6,098 nt of DNA from Thermoflexibacter sp. (lineage in GTDB: Bacteria > Bacteroidota > Bacteroidia > Cytophagales > Thermoflexibacteraceae). A program made the position numbers and the translations under genes. The stretch is taken from the NCBI GenBank assembly GCA_025455345.1, contig JALOMS010000306.1:1-6098 (forward strand). The letters run 5' to 3'. The stretch's first letter is position 1. The number at the start of each line of letters is the position of its first letter. The notes under the pieces are model-generated. The model searched no databases, was not told the origin of the DNA, and saw nothing but the letters and a program-made list of their open reading frames with translations. Shown here piece after piece: positions 5,360 to 6,098 of this stretch.

Positions 5360-6098
5360 ATGGCAAGTTTAAAAGAAACACCAAGGCAAAGAATGATTAG
5401 CCTTATGTACTTAGTTCTCACTGCTTTATTAGCATTACAAGTAGATAATAGCGTATTGGATAAGCTATTTCAGATAGATGATAGCTTACAATACGGAATC
5501 ACAGAAGCGCGAGATGATAGTCAAAAAATCCTCAAAGGAATCAAAGACGCAATAGAAAAGCGGGGGAATAATCCTAAAGATGTGATTATCTGGCGGAAAG
5601 CCAATGAAATAGTTGCTGAAACTGACGCAGTTATGCAAGAAATCAATGATTTCCGAAGAAAAATTGTAGAGGTTACAGGCGGAAAAAATGAAGATGGCAC
5701 TTATAAGGGAGCGGCTTCTTATGATGAGGTGATGTTATTGGCTTTGGGCGCAGGTGATAGCAAAACGGGAAGAGCTTATAAGCTACAAACTATGCTCAAC
5801 AATTACGCAAAGAAAATTTCTGACTATGATACTGCCTTACAAATCAAGCCTTTGGCTCTGGACGCAACGCAGATAGAACAGTTCAGGAATAGCGAAAGTC
5901 AAAAGAATAAGGATTTTGCCCATTTGAATTTTGAAAATACGCCTACGGCTGCCGCATTGGCGATTCTAAGCCAAATGCAAACCGAAATCGCCAAAGTAGA
6001 AACAAAGGCATTGGACAGAATGGCGAGTTTGGTAGGGGTAAAACAAGTTTTTGATAGAATTATTCCTGTTATTAGTGCTGAATCACAAGTAGTTACTG
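5360..6098 (+). CDS. gldM: Gliding motility / type IX secretion motor protein GldM (5' part, runs off the window)
   Basis: The first 246 codons of gldM/porM; the frame is open to the window end. GldM is the inner-membrane-anchored, periplasm-spanning rod of the GldLM proton-driven motor that powers type IX secretion and gliding. The short cytoplasmic start (MASLKETPRQRM) carries Arg9 in TPRQ, the residue known in Flavobacterium GldM to pair with a membrane glutamate of GldL. One membrane helix follows (about 12-28, MISLMYLVLTALLALQV). Residues 36-224 are the helical D1 bundle, with family features VTGGKNEDGTYKG (105-117) and FENTPTAAALAILSQMQTEI (191-210). FDRIIPVISAESQVV (231-245) begins the D2 domain. 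Full-length relatives are near 500 residues, so about half is missing. The usual upstream partner gldL is absent: the preceding gene is a phosphate symporter 248 bases away. gldN may follow outside the window. It could be an orphan gldM or a paralogue. Confidence 0.93.
   Translation, partial: MASLKETPRQRMISLMYLVLTALLALQVDNSVLDKLFQIDDSLQYGITEARDDSQKILKGIKDAIEKRGNNPKDVIIWRKANEIVAETDAVMQEINDFRRKIVEVTGGKNEDGTYKGAASYDEVMLLALGAGDSKTGRAYKLQTMLNNYAKKISDYDTALQIKPLALDATQIEQFRNSESQKNKDFAHLNFENTPTAAALAILSQMQTEIAKVETKALDRMASLVGVKQVFDRIIPVISAESQVVT

Noticed and set aside
1..6098. CRISPR arrays, tRNA or rRNA genes, insertion sequences
   Set aside because: No spaced direct repeats of the right size, no cloverleaf or rRNA-like stretch, and no transposase frame were seen on either strand.

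Overview
The window is AT-rich, and its genes point to a Bacteroidota organism, most likely a gliding or former gliding member such as the Cytophagales. Three things support this. The right edge carries the first half of gldM, a type IX secretion/gliding motor gene known only from Bacteroidota. The best promoter candidate has the Bacteroidota form (TTTG, then TAnnTTTG). Starts are preceded by A/T-rich leaders without clear Shine-Dalgarno sequences. The genus assignment is inference; the phylum is well supported.

Layout: (1) 1-243 is mostly non-coding and holds one copy of a short repeat. (2) 244-1185 (+) encodes a four-helix membrane protein with a DUF3592 domain. (3) 1186-1397 lies between convergent genes and holds a second copy of the repeat, a weak terminator, a strong bidirectional terminator hairpin and a small G-rich tandem repeat. 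(4) 3632-1398 (-) is a two-gene operon with a 12-base gap: a Mn/Zn/Fe-type ABC permease fused to a full DtxR-like regulator module, followed by a lipoprotein with an SMP-30/gluconolactonase-type beta-propeller. (5) 3633-3887 is a divergent promoter region with a perfect 24-bp tandem duplication, a perfect 15-bp palindrome and a consensus-like promoter for the rightward gene. (6) 3888-5111 (+) is a Na+/phosphate symporter of the PNaS family without a PhoU domain. (7) 5112-5359 is a leader/promoter region with an 11-bp imperfect dyad. (8) 5360-6098 (+) is the 5' part of gldM, which runs off the window.

The genes do not form one pathway. The leftward pair is a metal-uptake unit in which a cytoplasmic metal sensor is covalently attached to the permease. 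No ATPase or substrate-binding protein gene lies next to it, so those partners must be elsewhere. The divergent symporter brings in phosphate using Na+. gldM appears without gldK or gldL upstream. Nothing here is a demonstrably new defence or mobile system. The most notable points are the permease-regulator fusion, the orphan state of the permease and of gldM, the lysine in one QSSS motif of the symporter, and the repeat/palindrome structure of the divergent promoter.
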